DNA of 64,000 nt, taken from Paenibacillus sp. FSL R7-0273 (GTDB lineage: Bacteria > Bacillota > Bacilli > Paenibacillales > Paenibacillaceae). Numbering within the stretch: position 1 is the first letter of the stretch; every line of letters starts with the position of its first letter. The notes under the pieces were generated by a model. The model was given only the letters and a program-made list of their open reading frames with translations, was not told where the DNA came from and did no database searches. Made by a program: the position numbers and the translations under genes. This document shows, piece by piece, positions 17,532-26,779 of the stretch. The DNA lies in contig NZ_CP009283.1 in assembly GCF_000758625.1 (NCBI RefSeq), forward strand, positions 7,148,501 to 7,212,500. The letters run 5' to 3'.

Positions 17532-19403
17532 TTAATCCAGCTCTGCCCGTGAGAACAGCTCATGGATCAGCTGCTCCTGCTCACAGGCCTGCTTGAATCC
17601 GAGAATGAAGGCCTGCAGCGCCGCCCGGTCAGAGGAATAGGCACAGAACATATCTGCTTCCGGGTCAAAATGGATATGCTCCCGGAGCTCCGGCATCCGC
17701 TCTCCAAGAAAGACGGCCGCAAGCGAAGCCCAGTCATACCCGTTACCCTCGAAGCCCTCGTCAGCCCGGGCAGCAAACACCTCCTGCCTGTAGCTCCCGA
17801 CAACCAGAATGACGGACATCCCGCCGTTAGCCTGCTCAACCAGCTTAAACGGTGCCACCTCTGCTTCCGTTACTACAGGCTTTGCAGTCTCTGCCTCAGT
17901 CTTAGCTCCCAACTTTGCCGACTCAGCCCCAATCTCAGTTCCCACCTCTGCTGCCCCTGCCCCAGTCCCAGCTGCCACCGCTTCTTCACCCGCTTCCGTC
18001 ACCTTCACAGACCCCTCCGGCTCATCCTCCGCCAGGGATGCAGCAGCCTCCAGCTGCTGCAGTACCCGGCTAGCCGCCTCGGCTGTAAAAGCCAGCTTCC
18101 CGTGGGACTTCACAATCTGCCCCTCCTTAATCCGCCGGTCCAGCCAGTCGGTGATGAAGCCCGGAGCATAGCCGCCCTGCCCGAACGCTCCGCCGAAGGC
18201 GATCATCTTGGGATAAGCCTCAAGATACTCCTCCCGGCTTGGCTGCGGGTAGGCGTTAGTATACAGCGCGAACTGCACATCGTACATCAGCAGGGACAGC
18301 TCGTCGGCATGAAACGAGAAATAACCTTTCTCGCTTACAACACGGAGGCATACAGCCCTAATCTGCTCCGCCAGCTGCTCCGCACGGGGCATCCGGCTGC
18401 ACAGCTCGGCAAGCAGCGGCGAGAATTCGCCCTCCTGCACCTTGCGCAAATCCTCCTCCCTGTCCTCTGCGGAGGTATCATATAACTCCTCATGCACAAG
18501 GCCGCGGATAAAGGTCTCAAAGTCCGGTGCCAGGTACGTGATTTCGTAATCTGCCTCCTGATCCACATGGATCACCTCAGGCTCCCCGTCCTTCCCGCAA
18601 TGCCGGTAATCCAGCATGATGACATCATGACCGGCCGAGGGACAGTCGCAGATGACCACTCCGATATCAGGGTAGCCCCATTCCTCAATCATGAACGGGC
18701 TGCCGAGATCGCCGCACAGCGAATAGGATTTATCCCGCCCGATTCCCATGATCCCTGTAATCGCCGCATGATCATCCGCCCAGGAGGTCGGCACATTTGT
18801 AGGGAAGCAGGTGTTGTGCGGAACACCGCCGTTATGCTGCTTCATCAGCGTAATATAAGAAGCGGGCAGCTTGTAGCCAAGCTCCTGCTCAACAGATGCA
18901 ATCAGCTCATCATCCGGCGGATCGCTGACATAGGACTCCAGGGCATAATCACTGTCATCCCAAAAGGCCTCAAGGTCCATACCTTCAAAAGGTACCCCTG
19001 TGCGCTTCTGTGTCCTGCTCTGCTCGCGGTTAGCCGCGATTATCCGCTCCTGCTCGAGCTTCCTACGGCTCCAGTCCAGCAGCAGCGCCGATTGCTCATC
19101 GCCCGGATCAAGGGCAAGCGCAGCGCGGAATGCCTGCACAGCCTCCTCGTGCCGGTCCAGATAATAATAGGAATACCCGGTGCGGAAATGCCATAGCGGA
19201 TCCTTTTCCCCTTCTGCCGCAATCAGATGAAACTGCTCCAGACCTTCCTCATACAGTCCCAGATTGTTGAAGGCCCTGCCCAGGCTGCTAATCATCCCGT
19301 AATCGCGTTCAGACGCAGGAATTTCCAGTATTACATCCACAATCCTCTGATGCTCGTCATTCTCATGCCACTGTGCAAATTGTGAGGTTAGATTCATATT
19401 CAT
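17532..19403 (-). CDS. TPR - SMI1/KNR4 (SUKH) - Imm51-like multidomain protein
   Basis: A cytoplasmic protein of 623 aa with no signal peptide. Residues about 35-125 look like TPR helices. Residues about 165-300 match the SUKH/SMI1-KNR4 fold (ELGYKLPASYITLMKQHNGG; GIGRDKSYSL; EEWGYPDIGVVICD). A helical middle section follows. Next comes an Ala/Glu/Thr-rich linker (about 460-515). The C-terminal ~100 residues (VVGSYRQEVFAARADEGFEG; YDWASLAAVFL) resemble the Imm51 immunity family. SUKH and Imm51 are both families used against polymorphic toxins, but no toxin gene lies nearby. A housekeeping regulatory role remains possible. The domain calls are from memory of the families. Confidence 0.72.
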   Translation of the reverse strand: MNMNLTSQFAQWHENDEHQRIVDVILEIPASERDYGMISSLGRAFNNLGLYEEGLEQFHLIAAEGEKDPLWHFRTGYSYYYLDRHEEAVQAFRAALALDPGDEQSALLLDWSRRKLEQERIIAANREQSRTQKRTGVPFEGMDLEAFWDDSDYALESYVSDPPDDELIASVEQELGYKLPASYITLMKQHNGGVPHNTCFPTNVPTSWADDHAAITGIMGIGRDKSYSLCGDLGSPFMIEEWGYPDIGVVICDCPSAGHDVIMLDYRHCGKDGEPEVIHVDQEADYEITYLAPDFETFIRGLVHEELYDTSAEDREEDLRKVQEGEFSPLLAELCSRMPRAEQLAEQIRAVCLRVVSEKGYFSFHADELSLLMYDVQFALYTNAYPQPSREEYLEAYPKMIAFGGAFGQGGYAPGFITDWLDRRIKEGQIVKSHGKLAFTAEAASRVLQQLEAAASLAEDEPEGSVKVTEAGEEAVAAGTGAGAAEVGTEIGAESAKLGAKTEAETAKPVVTEAEVAPFKLVEQANGGMSVILVVGSYRQEVFAARADEGFEGNGYDWASLAAVFLGERMPELREHIHFDPEADMFCAYSSDRAALQAFILGFKQACEQEQLIHELFSRAELD

Positions 19404-19591
19404 AGTCTGCGCACTTCCTCTCTGTGAATATAGGATTCTCTCATTTTACCAGAGAGGGGATAGTGAATGAAAACGGGAGGCTGCTCCGCCTAGAGGATAT
19501 TGGGCTTTTTTGTCGAATAGATAGGCCTTGAACGAAGAATTGGCAATACGCACTACCTACACTGTTAACATGACGGGAGGAAGGACTCACT

Positions 19592-20383
19592 ATGGCTTTT
19601 ACCATTAATAATCTCAAAGATAACAGCAACGTTATTATCAAGGAACAGCTCGGCGGATTCACGGTAATTGAATACAAAGAGGATCTGAGCAGCACCACCA
19701 TGATGGAGGCGCAATTAAACTACTTCATGAGCAGAAGCAATATGCGCAACAAGCAGCTGATGATCGAGCTGAATAACAGCGAGGTTGTGCTTAGCGCAGG
19801 CGCTATGCAGTATATGGTCGGGAATATTGAAATGACCTCAGGTGTTAAGGGTGTCGGCGGGCTGATGCGCAATATCATGTCCAGTGCGGTAACCGGAACT
19901 ACAGCCATCAGGCCGCAGTACAAAGGAACCGGTACGATTCTGCTGGAGACCACTTACAAATATCTGTGGCTGATTGATGTCGACAACGATCATATTGTTA
20001 TTGATGACGGCATGTTCCTGGCCTGTGAGAGCTCACTGGAGCTGTCTGTTTCTGCCCGTAAAAACCTGTCCTCTGCCGCACTCGGCGGAGAAGGCCTGTT
20101 CAACCTCAGCGCCCGCGGCAAGGGCATCCTTGCACTGGAGGCACCGATTCCTTCAGAGGAAGCGGTTGTGGTAGAGCTTAACAATGATGTGCTGAAGGTA
20201 GACGGCAATTTTGCGCTGATGTGGTCCAATACCCTTGATTTCACTGTAGAAAAATCCGGCAAAACCAAGCTTGGCTCCGCCGCCTCCGGCGAAGGCCTGG
20301 TCAACGTCTACCGCGGAACCGGCATGGTCTGGCTAGCGCCGCTGATGCAATACAAGAACAGCATATTCACACCTAACGCCTAA
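19592..20383 (+). CDS. AIM24 family protein
   Basis: A 263-aa protein of the AIM24/TIGR00266-like family: beta-rich, no signal peptide, with the glycine-rich repeats expected (GGLMRNIMSSAVTGTTAIRPQYKGTG; GEGLFNLSARGKG; GEGLVNVYRGTGMVWLAP). The molecular function of the family in bacteria is not established. GGGAGGAAGG precedes the ATG. It is followed after 58 nt by an AraC-type regulator gene, but a link between them is not evident. Confidence 0.85.
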   Translation: MAFTINNLKDNSNVIIKEQLGGFTVIEYKEDLSSTTMMEAQLNYFMSRSNMRNKQLMIELNNSEVVLSAGAMQYMVGNIEMTSGVKGVGGLMRNIMSSAVTGTTAIRPQYKGTGTILLETTYKYLWLIDVDNDHIVIDDGMFLACESSLELSVSARKNLSSAALGGEGLFNLSARGKGILALEAPIPSEEAVVVELNNDVLKVDGNFALMWSNTLDFTVEKSGKTKLGSAASGEGLVNVYRGTGMVWLAPLMQYKNSIFTPNA

Positions 20384-20441
20384 AGTACGCAGCCCCCTGC
20401 TTAGTCTGATAAGTATTTTATATAGGAGGGAGGTTACCTGA

Positions 20442-21272
20442 ATGCCGCGGACCTATGAAGAGCTTGCGCAATATTTTGCTGCTACGCCTGTCCAGCTGTA
20501 CGGTGTGTATCAGACCTGGCTGGAGGGCAGCCGGATTTATGGCGGGCATGTCCATAAGCCGACTACAAAATGTGCGGTGATCATTGCGCTTAAGGGAGAA
20601 GCCCGGTTTGCCTTCGATGGCGGGGAGCATTACCAGCTGAAGCCCGGACATATTCTGATCGGAGGAGCTCACAGGCATCTCGAAATCACTACGGGTACAG
20701 ATGGCTTTCAGTATTTCCTGGCCCATTTCCTGCCTGATGAACCGGCTGATGCAGAGGGACAACGCCGCAGGGAGGATATCTCCTGTCTGGAGACGGCACT
20801 GAACCCGGAGCTGCTGCCTCTGATGGAGCAGCTGCTGGATTCAGCCTCTGCCCCTGATGTGCTCGGACGGCTGAATCAGCGGTCACTGTTCTACCAGCTG
20901 ATTACGCGGGCCCTGCAAGCCGAGCGCCATCACCAGAATAAGGACAGCTATCTCCTAATTGAGGACGCGATGAAGTATATTCAGGCCCATTACACGGAGC
21001 CGCTGACGCTGTCCAAGCTTGCCGGGCTGTATCAGCTGAAGCCCAAATACTTCTCCTATTTATTTACCAAGTATACAGGCACCGGGCCGATTGACTATCT
21101 GATTCACTACCGGATGAACAAAGCGCATGAATGGCTGCTGACCAAGCAGTTCTCCGTAGCTGCAGTCGCCAAGAGCATCGGCTACTCTGACCCTTACTAT
21201 TTCAGCCGGCTGTTCAAAAAATATAAAGGGATCGCGCCCAGCCAGGTCGACTTTGACAGCAAGGAAGGCTGA
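20442..21272 (+). CDS. AraC-family transcription regulator, probable iron/siderophore regulator
   Basis: A 276-aa regulator. The N-terminal ~130 residues form a cupin-like ligand domain (CAVIIALKGEARFAFDGG; LKPGHILIGGAHRHLEI). The C-terminal ~100 residues hold two helix-turn-helix motifs (LSKLAGLYQLKPKYFSYLF; VAKSIGYSDPYYFSRLFKKY). AGGAGGGAGG lies upstream. It lies 113 nt before a Fur-boxed siderophore-binding lipoprotein gene, as in Bacillus Btr-type arrangements, so a role in activating siderophore uptake is inferred. Confidence 0.85.
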   Translation: MPRTYEELAQYFAATPVQLYGVYQTWLEGSRIYGGHVHKPTTKCAVIIALKGEARFAFDGGEHYQLKPGHILIGGAHRHLEITTGTDGFQYFLAHFLPDEPADAEGQRRREDISCLETALNPELLPLMEQLLDSASAPDVLGRLNQRSLFYQLITRALQAERHHQNKDSYLLIEDAMKYIQAHYTEPLTLSKLAGLYQLKPKYFSYLFTKYTGTGPIDYLIHYRMNKAHEWLLTKQFSVAAVAKSIGYSDPYYFSRLFKKYKGIAPSQVDFDSKEG

Positions 21273-21349
21273 GGCGAAATTGTCCATCATTCGATCAGGA
21301 ATCTCTTCATTCTCATTTGCGCAGGATGGTGGTACTATTGGAAATGAAA

Positions 21350-21366
21350 TTGATAATCATTTTCAA
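21350..21366 (+). promoter_or_regulatory. Fur box
   Basis: TTGATAATCATTTTCAA contains TGATAAT-C-ATTTTCA, one mismatch from the 7-1-7 Fur consensus. It lies 20 nt before the start codon of the siderophore-binding lipoprotein gene, so iron-dependent repression is expected. Confidence 0.85.
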
Positions 21367-21385
21367 TAGAGGAGCCATCTAACCT

Positions 21386-22417
21386 ATGCAAGCACAACGA
21401 GCCACATCGTGGTCTGCCCTTCTTGCAGCAATGTTCAGCCTGCTTCTGCTGCTGAGCGCCTGCTCAAGCAATGCCAATTCCGGTAATAGCGGGGCGGCTG
21501 CCAGCCCTTCACCGGCTGCGCCTCAGCAGGAAGCTGCTGCTACCGAAGCCCCCGCCTTCCCACGGACAATAGAAGCGGCTAACGGGAGCGTTACTATTGA
21601 CGCGAAGCCGGAACGGGTTGCTGTAGTCCACTGGGGTTACGCCGATTCCCTTCTGCTGTTCGATCTGCCGTCTGCCGGTCTCGCGCTGCCGTTCACGGAA
21701 GACACCTCATCGCTCGGAACGGATACGTACAAGCCCTATGTAGACCGGATCGGCGAGCTGGTGATTGTCGGCGAGAACACCACCGTCAATATGGAGGCGC
21801 TGCTGGCTTACGGGCCGGATCTGATCATCGCGGGTAGCACCGTGAACGCAGAGGTAACGGAACAGCTGGAGAAAATTGCAGCTACTGTTGTGATTGATGA
21901 AGCAGCAACCGATGTATGGAGCAACTGGCCTGCCCTTGTTACAGCGTTCGGCCAAATCCTGGGCCAGGAAGAGACTGCAGAGCAGTTCATCAGCGGCTAT
22001 CAGACCAAGGTGACGGAGGCCAAAGGGAAGCTGGCTGACGTAAAAGGCAATGTAGCCTTCCTGCAGGTGCGCAACAACGTTGCCTATCTGGGCGGCACCA
22101 AATATCTGACTCCTTACTATGATCAGGGAATCGGCCTGACTCCGCCGGATGATCCCGCCATGGCAGACGGAGCCGAGATGTCGCTGGAGACGCTGGCTGC
22201 ACTCAATCCCGATCATCTGATTCTCGGCTACTTCAACTACGACAGCCCGGAAACAGCCTCCATTACTGATGAATGGGAGCAGACGGAGGTCTGGAAGAAG
22301 CTAAAAGCCGTAGAGAGCGGACAGACCTACGCGGTTAACGGTGCTCTCGCCATGGGTTACGGCCCGCTGGCCAACACTTACGGTGTAGAAGCGGTACTTG
22401 AAGCTTTGGATAAATAA
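21386..22417 (+). CDS. iron-siderophore ABC transporter substrate-binding lipoprotein
   Basis: A 343-aa extracellular receptor of the FecB/FhuD/PeripBP_2 class. The signal peptide ends in the lipobox LSAC with Cys26. A Ser/Ala/Pro linker is followed by the typical start ERVAVVHWGYADSLLLF, and ALLAYGPDLIIAGS further on. AGAGGAG precedes the ATG. No permease or ATPase genes follow; a terminator does. It therefore must use transporter subunits encoded elsewhere, possibly those at 55.9-58.8 kb. Confidence 0.92.
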   Translation: MQAQRATSWSALLAAMFSLLLLLSACSSNANSGNSGAAASPSPAAPQQEAAATEAPAFPRTIEAANGSVTIDAKPERVAVVHWGYADSLLLFDLPSAGLALPFTEDTSSLGTDTYKPYVDRIGELVIVGENTTVNMEALLAYGPDLIIAGSTVNAEVTEQLEKIAATVVIDEAATDVWSNWPALVTAFGQILGQEETAEQFISGYQTKVTEAKGKLADVKGNVAFLQVRNNVAYLGGTKYLTPYYDQGIGLTPPDDPAMADGAEMSLETLAALNPDHLILGYFNYDSPETASITDEWEQTEVWKKLKAVESGQTYAVNGALAMGYGPLANTYGVEAVLEALDK

Positions 22418-22444
22418 GCGCATCAGATCAGGCGCATATACAAA

Positions 22445-22493
22445 GGGCAGCCCCGCAGGCCGGAAACGGCTTGACGGGGCTGCCCTCTTTTTA
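22445..22493 (+). terminator. intrinsic terminator after the siderophore-binding gene
   Basis: GGGCAGCCCCG and CGGGGCTGCCC form a perfect 11-bp stem with a 19-nt loop, followed by TCTTTTTA. It may also slow transcription from the convergent Xre gene, but the T-run on that strand is only three bases. Confidence 0.85.
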
Positions 22494-22506
22494 GTTAAAA
22501 CCTGCT

Positions 22507-22968
22507 TCAAACATACTTGTCCTTCAACTGATCGCTTCCGACTCCGCCGCCTACCATCAGAACCAGCGGCAGAAAGTTGGTGACCGCCTTCGGCAGCCCC
22601 TCGAGAATCTGAATATCAGCATTTGTGAAATGGTTCAGGCCGATAATCACGATTTTGACAACGAGCAGAAATGCCCCCAGCAAAAACAAACTGTCAAACA
22701 GCGCCTTCCACTTCGGGTGTGCCAGCTGCCTGCTGTCCTGGATAACCTTCTCCTTCAACCCGTCATCTCCCCTCAACAGCTCATCTATCGTAATACCGAA
22801 CAGATCGCTCAGATCTATAATGACCTCGATACTCGGATAGTTTTTGCCTGTCTCCCACTTGGATACGGACTGGCGGCTAACATGCAGCTTTTCAGCAAGC
22901 TCTGCCTGGGACCAGCCCAGCTTTTCCCGTTCGCGTTTTAATTGTTCACTGAAAATCACCGGTTGCAC
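22507..22968 (-). CDS. Xre-family transcription regulator with C-terminal membrane segments
   Basis: A 153-aa protein with an N-terminal HTH_3 domain (LGWSQAELAEKLHVSRQSVSKWETGKNYPS). The C-terminal half has two hydrophobic segments (LFLLGAFLLVVKIVIIGL and FLPLVLMVGGGVG), so it is probably a membrane-tethered regulator. The start is GTG at 22968 with AAGGAG five bases upstream. Targets are unknown; no partner gene is adjacent. Confidence 0.88.
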   Translation of the reverse strand: MQPVIFSEQLKREREKLGWSQAELAEKLHVSRQSVSKWETGKNYPSIEVIIDLSDLFGITIDELLRGDDGLKEKVIQDSRQLAHPKWKALFDSLFLLGAFLLVVKIVIIGLNHFTNADIQILEGLPKAVTNFLPLVLMVGGGVGSDQLKDKYV

Positions 22969-23059
22969 GCCCTCTCCTTACAGTTAGATTATTGGGGGTT
23001 CTGCAGATTGAAGTAAAGCTAGTTATAGGCGCATCAAGGGGCAACCTTAGGTTGCAGCC

Positions 23060-23860
23060 TCATTTCAGGCCTGATCTGGCGGCTGTCCAGTACGTGTTCA
23101 GAAAAGCAGTTCTGAATCCGGCCCGTTCCATATTGGCATGGCTGGCTGAACCGAATTCCACATCGGTGTATACTCTCTTGATGCCAAGTCCGGCGGCCTC
23201 AGCCAGCCGCTTGTTAATCAGTGAGGTCTGGCAGCCCCTGCCCCGGTATTCCGGGAAAGTATAGTCATTGGCCAGATAGCCCTCTTCCCCGCTCAGGAAC
23301 ATCGAGCCCATCGATGCAGGCCTTCCGTCGATACTTATCATATAATTCAGGAAATCCTCCCTGTAAAAATACTCCCTGGACCGCGCGATCATTTCCCCGG
23401 TAACCCTAAGCCCGCCCGCTGATTTCCTGATCCATTCGATGAACGCTTCAGCCGTCTGCTCCGTTACCCGCTCAATTTGAAAATCCGTTGCCGCTACCGC
23501 AGAATGCTCTTCCAAGTGCACATACAGAAAAGCGAGCTGTTCAGCAGGCAGGTAACCTCGGCTGCATAGCGCCCGGGCCACCTCTTCCGTCATATGATCC
23601 GGAGACAGATCAAAGCACGGGGCAACATCCGGATAATGGCTCAGCAAGGTATCGAGCAGGCTCAGATCATCCGGACCAAAGCCCTTGATCCGGTTATAGT
23701 AAGCCGATGCCGGCTCCGTATGGTCACGCAGCAGGGTAGTCCGGCCTGAGGATGTAATCTCCAGCCTCCGCGGGACATTAACCAGGGAGCGTGCAGCATT
23801 CAGCCGGGTAAGCTCTATTTCAATTTGTTCGATATGGTTCACATAATCTATAGGTTTCAC
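23060..23860 (-). CDS. GNAT family N-acetyltransferase
   Basis: A 266-aa cytoplasmic enzyme. The C-terminal half carries the acetyl-CoA binding fold: YTFPEYRGRGCQTSLINKRL corresponds to motif A (R/QxxGxG/A as RGRGCQ), followed by ASHANMERAGF. The N-terminal half is not assigned. It starts at GTG 23860, with AGGGG about 11 nt upstream, a rather long spacing. The substrate cannot be predicted. It appears to be a lone gene. Confidence 0.82.
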   Translation of the reverse strand: MKPIDYVNHIEQIEIELTRLNAARSLVNVPRRLEITSSGRTTLLRDHTEPASAYYNRIKGFGPDDLSLLDTLLSHYPDVAPCFDLSPDHMTEEVARALCSRGYLPAEQLAFLYVHLEEHSAVAATDFQIERVTEQTAEAFIEWIRKSAGGLRVTGEMIARSREYFYREDFLNYMISIDGRPASMGSMFLSGEEGYLANDYTFPEYRGRGCQTSLINKRLAEAAGLGIKRVYTDVEFGSASHANMERAGFRTAFLNTYWTAARSGLK

Positions 23861-23917
23861 AGGTTCAGCATCCCCTCTCTGCTACATTATATAGCCCATA
23901 CTTGCAGATTTACATAC

Positions 23918-23960
23918 AGAAAAGCAGCACCGCCCCTGTAAAAAGAGGAAGTGCTGCTCT
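23918..23960 (-). terminator. probable intrinsic terminator of the SLH phosphatase gene
   Basis: On the minus strand AGAGCAGCAC pairs with GTGCTGCTTT (one G-U pair), followed by TTC and a mixed sequence. The T-tract is short. It lies 36 nt after the stop codon. Confidence 0.6.
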
Positions 23961-23995
23961 CGGCCGCGCCGTGTTATTATCAGGCACTTTACCTG

Positions 23996-26572
23996 TTACA
24001 AATTATCAATCAGCGCCTTGACCGAGCTGTCTGTCTCCAGTGCACGGATGATCAGCGTCACGGCCTCGGCACGGGTCGCATTGTGGCCGGGCGCGAACGA
24101 GGAAGCAGATACACCTTGAACCAACCTGGCTGAGGCTGCCTGCTTAATTGCCGCCGCTGCCCAATAATTACTGCTTACATCTGTAAAATCAGCTGACCCG
24201 CCGCTTTCAAGCACGCCGAAATTCAGCACACGGGAGAGAATGGTTACCATTTCGGCGCGGGTAATGGTGGCACCCGGCTTAAAGCTGCCGTCCGCATAGC
24301 CGGTTACGATTCCTTTATCCGCCAAAGCGCCGATATAGCCGGCTGCCCAGCTTGAGCCGGTATCCGTGAAATCAGCTGCTGCCGGACTTGCAGCCAGCCC
24401 GAAGGCACGGGCAATCATAGCCGAGAACTCGGCTCTGGTAACCTGGGCATTCGGACGGAAGGAGCCGTTCTCATACCCGCTGATAATCTGCAGCTTCACT
24501 GCAGCTGTAATGGCACTGCTGCCCCAGTGTCCGTCGGTATCGCTGAATGACGTGTTCACATTCTTCGTAGCAGCGATGGCATCGCTCACCGTCTTCAGTA
24601 CGGTCTCCTGGCTGATTACAGCTGACTGGAACGGATTCACAGCTGCTCCAGGGCTCTGTGTACCCGGCTGCTCACCCGGAGTTACCGGAGTCGTTCCGCC
24701 TACAGTTCCGCCCGTAGTGCCGCCTGTGTTATTGTTCGTGCCGCCGGAAGGAGTACCGCCGTTGCCCGGGTTGCTTACGGTTGTGTCGGTAACGACCAGA
24801 GCGATGCTGTTATTCTGGTAGATCAGTTGGGCGCTGCGTGTGCTTGGCAGCCCGTTAATCTCAACCGAGGCGAACTGGCCGGTCCGCTGGCTGTCTGCAT
24901 ACGTGATCAGCGGAAGCACTCCGGCTGCCGGCACATAGCTGTTCTCAAAATCCACCTGCAGCGTTCCGTTTGCCGCTACCTTTCCTTTAACCTCAAGCAC
25001 ATCGCCGGCTCCGGTAACATTGAGCTCCAGCTTGCCGTCGGCAGCCTGCGTGAAGTCTCCGCCTATGGTGATTTTACCGTACACATTCTCAACTACGGTA
25101 CCGTGGCTGTTCACCACATCGCCGCTGCCGAAGGCTGCAGCTGTATTGCCTTCCAGCGTACCGCCGTTAATCTCCGTGCCGCCCGTATAAGAATTGCTGC
25201 CGGCCAGCGTCAATGTACCGCTGCCTTCCTTGGTCAGCCCGCCGGAGCCGGAAATGTCATTCCGCCAGCGGTCTGCTGCATGGAAGCCGCCCTTGCCGGC
25301 ATCCAGGGACACCGTCACATCGGAGTTGAATGCGCCGTAGCCGTCAGCTGCGGCGAACAGGTTCAGACGGCCCCAGCCCTCGGGATCATCCAGCAGCGGA
25401 TAGCCGGACTGAATCGCAGTTGTTGCCAATACCGCACGGCGCTGCTCTGCGCTCAGATAAGGCAGGCGGGTCTCCAGCAATACCTCTGCGCCTTTGGGAA
25501 CCGCAGCTGGCTCAGTAACAGAGCCGATCTGCTGGAAGCTGTACGTCAGTCTCTGGTTGAACTCCGCTTTATTCTTGGCATAATCACTGAACCGGTCCTC
25601 TGCTGTTCCGGTTTGCTTCAGCAGCACCTCATGGGCCTGATCGTATGCCTTCTGCTTCAGCCCGGCGTTCTCAGGATCGGCAAGCGTTGCTGCTGCCAGC
25701 GCCGTCGCCATCACCCGGCCGCCCATCACATCAAACGGCGAGTGCATTCCGGCTACAATCCGGTTGTTGCCCATTTCCGAAGCGCGTGTCAGCAGCTCCT
25801 GGAACCGCTCCGGAACGGCATAGGCCAGTGACAGGGCAGCGAGATAGGAGGCATTGGTATGACCGCTCGGGAAGCCGCCGTCCGTAGCAGGCGTACTGCT
25901 CATCGCCGGAACCAGCGTCGGCACAATTACCGAGGTATCCAGCCAGCGGAACGGACGCATATAGTTATAGAACGCTTTTGACGGATTGCTTGAAGCATAA
26001 TTACCGCGGAGCTTTCCGATCAGATCGACCATTGCGCCCAGCTCGGAATCGGAATTCCCGCCTTTATTCGATCCTTTTTCATCGTTGTATTTCACTTTGG
26101 TCGCGTCAGCCGGAATCTCATTAATCGAGGTGTAGGTTTCCGATATGGTGCGGTAGACTTCGGACAAAGAGCCAAGCCCGTCGACGGCACCGTAGGTCTG
26201 GCCTCTCCGGTCATCGAAGTAAGCCATATCCTCCTCTGCTTTGGTCCGCTTGGCTGCAACGTCTGCTACATATTGAATGTTGGCATCCAGCACGCTGCTG
26301 TTCAGCTTGGTGCCGTTATCCCAGGAGTTCCCCGGTGTCCACAGCTTCAGAAAGCCGGACAGAACACCGATAACGGGGTTGGAGTAAACCGCCATATTAA
26401 CGGAAGTGCTGTTCTTGTAGTTGTCAACGAAATGTCCCCACTCCGGGGCGGCAGGGACCGGGACTGAAGAATCCGCGGGTGCAGCCGATGCAGGCGGCAT
26501 GGCAACCGAAGTGGAGAGGATGGCGAAACCGGCGGCAACAGATAATAGCTTTTTGGCAGTCTTTGTGTTCAA
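23996..26572 (-). CDS. secreted PAP2-type acid phosphatase with autotransporter-like repeat and three SLH domains
   Basis: The TTG at 26572 (858 aa, MNTKTAKKLLSVAAG) is preferred because AGGAG lies 8 nt upstream; the ATGs before it have no such site. Residue numbers below count from the upstream ATG at 26593; subtract 7 for the TTG start. A signal peptide ends near ASAAPA. The PAP2 phosphatase core has KAFYNYMRP (206-214), PSGHTN (242-247) and NNRIVAGMHSPFD (His284), the three phosphatase motifs. Around 455-500 is an autotransporter-associated beta-strand repeat (GTLTLAGSNSYTGGTEING). A Thr/Gly/Pro-rich linker leads to three SLH domains that bind secondary cell-wall polymer. It is a surface-anchored phosphomonoesterase, probably for phosphate scavenging. 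It is a single-gene unit. Confidence 0.88.
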   Translation of the reverse strand: MNTKTAKKLLSVAAGFAILSTSVAMPPASAAPADSSVPVPAAPEWGHFVDNYKNSTSVNMAVYSNPVIGVLSGFLKLWTPGNSWDNGTKLNSSVLDANIQYVADVAAKRTKAEEDMAYFDDRRGQTYGAVDGLGSLSEVYRTISETYTSINEIPADATKVKYNDEKGSNKGGNSDSELGAMVDLIGKLRGNYASSNPSKAFYNYMRPFRWLDTSVIVPTLVPAMSSTPATDGGFPSGHTNASYLAALSLAYAVPERFQELLTRASEMGNNRIVAGMHSPFDVMGGRVMATALAAATLADPENAGLKQKAYDQAHEVLLKQTGTAEDRFSDYAKNKAEFNQRLTYSFQQIGSVTEPAAVPKGAEVLLETRLPYLSAEQRRAVLATTAIQSGYPLLDDPEGWGRLNLFAAADGYGAFNSDVTVSLDAGKGGFHAADRWRNDISGSGGLTKEGSGTLTLAGSNSYTGGTEINGGTLEGNTAAAFGSGDVVNSHGTVVENVYGKITIGGDFTQAADGKLELNVTGAGDVLEVKGKVAANGTLQVDFENSYVPAAGVLPLITYADSQRTGQFASVEINGLPSTRSAQLIYQNNSIALVVTDTTVSNPGNGGTPSGGTNNNTGGTTGGTVGGTTPVTPGEQPGTQSPGAAVNPFQSAVISQETVLKTVSDAIAATKNVNTSFSDTDGHWGSSAITAAVKLQIISGYENGSFRPNAQVTRAEFSAMIARAFGLAASPAAADFTDTGSSWAAGYIGALADKGIVTGYADGSFKPGATITRAEMVTILSRVLNFGVLESGGSADFTDVSSNYWAAAAIKQAASARLVQGVSASSFAPGHNATRAEAVTLIIRALETDSSVKALIDNL

Positions 26573-26779
26573 GTGGGTAGCTCCTATCATCATTTGTAGT
26601 CGATTCGAATCGGTCTCAATGTAGCATCAGGGTGCGCAGACCGGCAATAAGACGATTTCTCCTTTCTATCACTTTAGGAGCATTACGGGCGATTTCGCTG
26701 ATTTAATATTCTGTTAACACAAATCGTGAATAAGCTTGTCAGAGGGTAGTGTATAATCCGCCTGGGAGGAGAATACACC

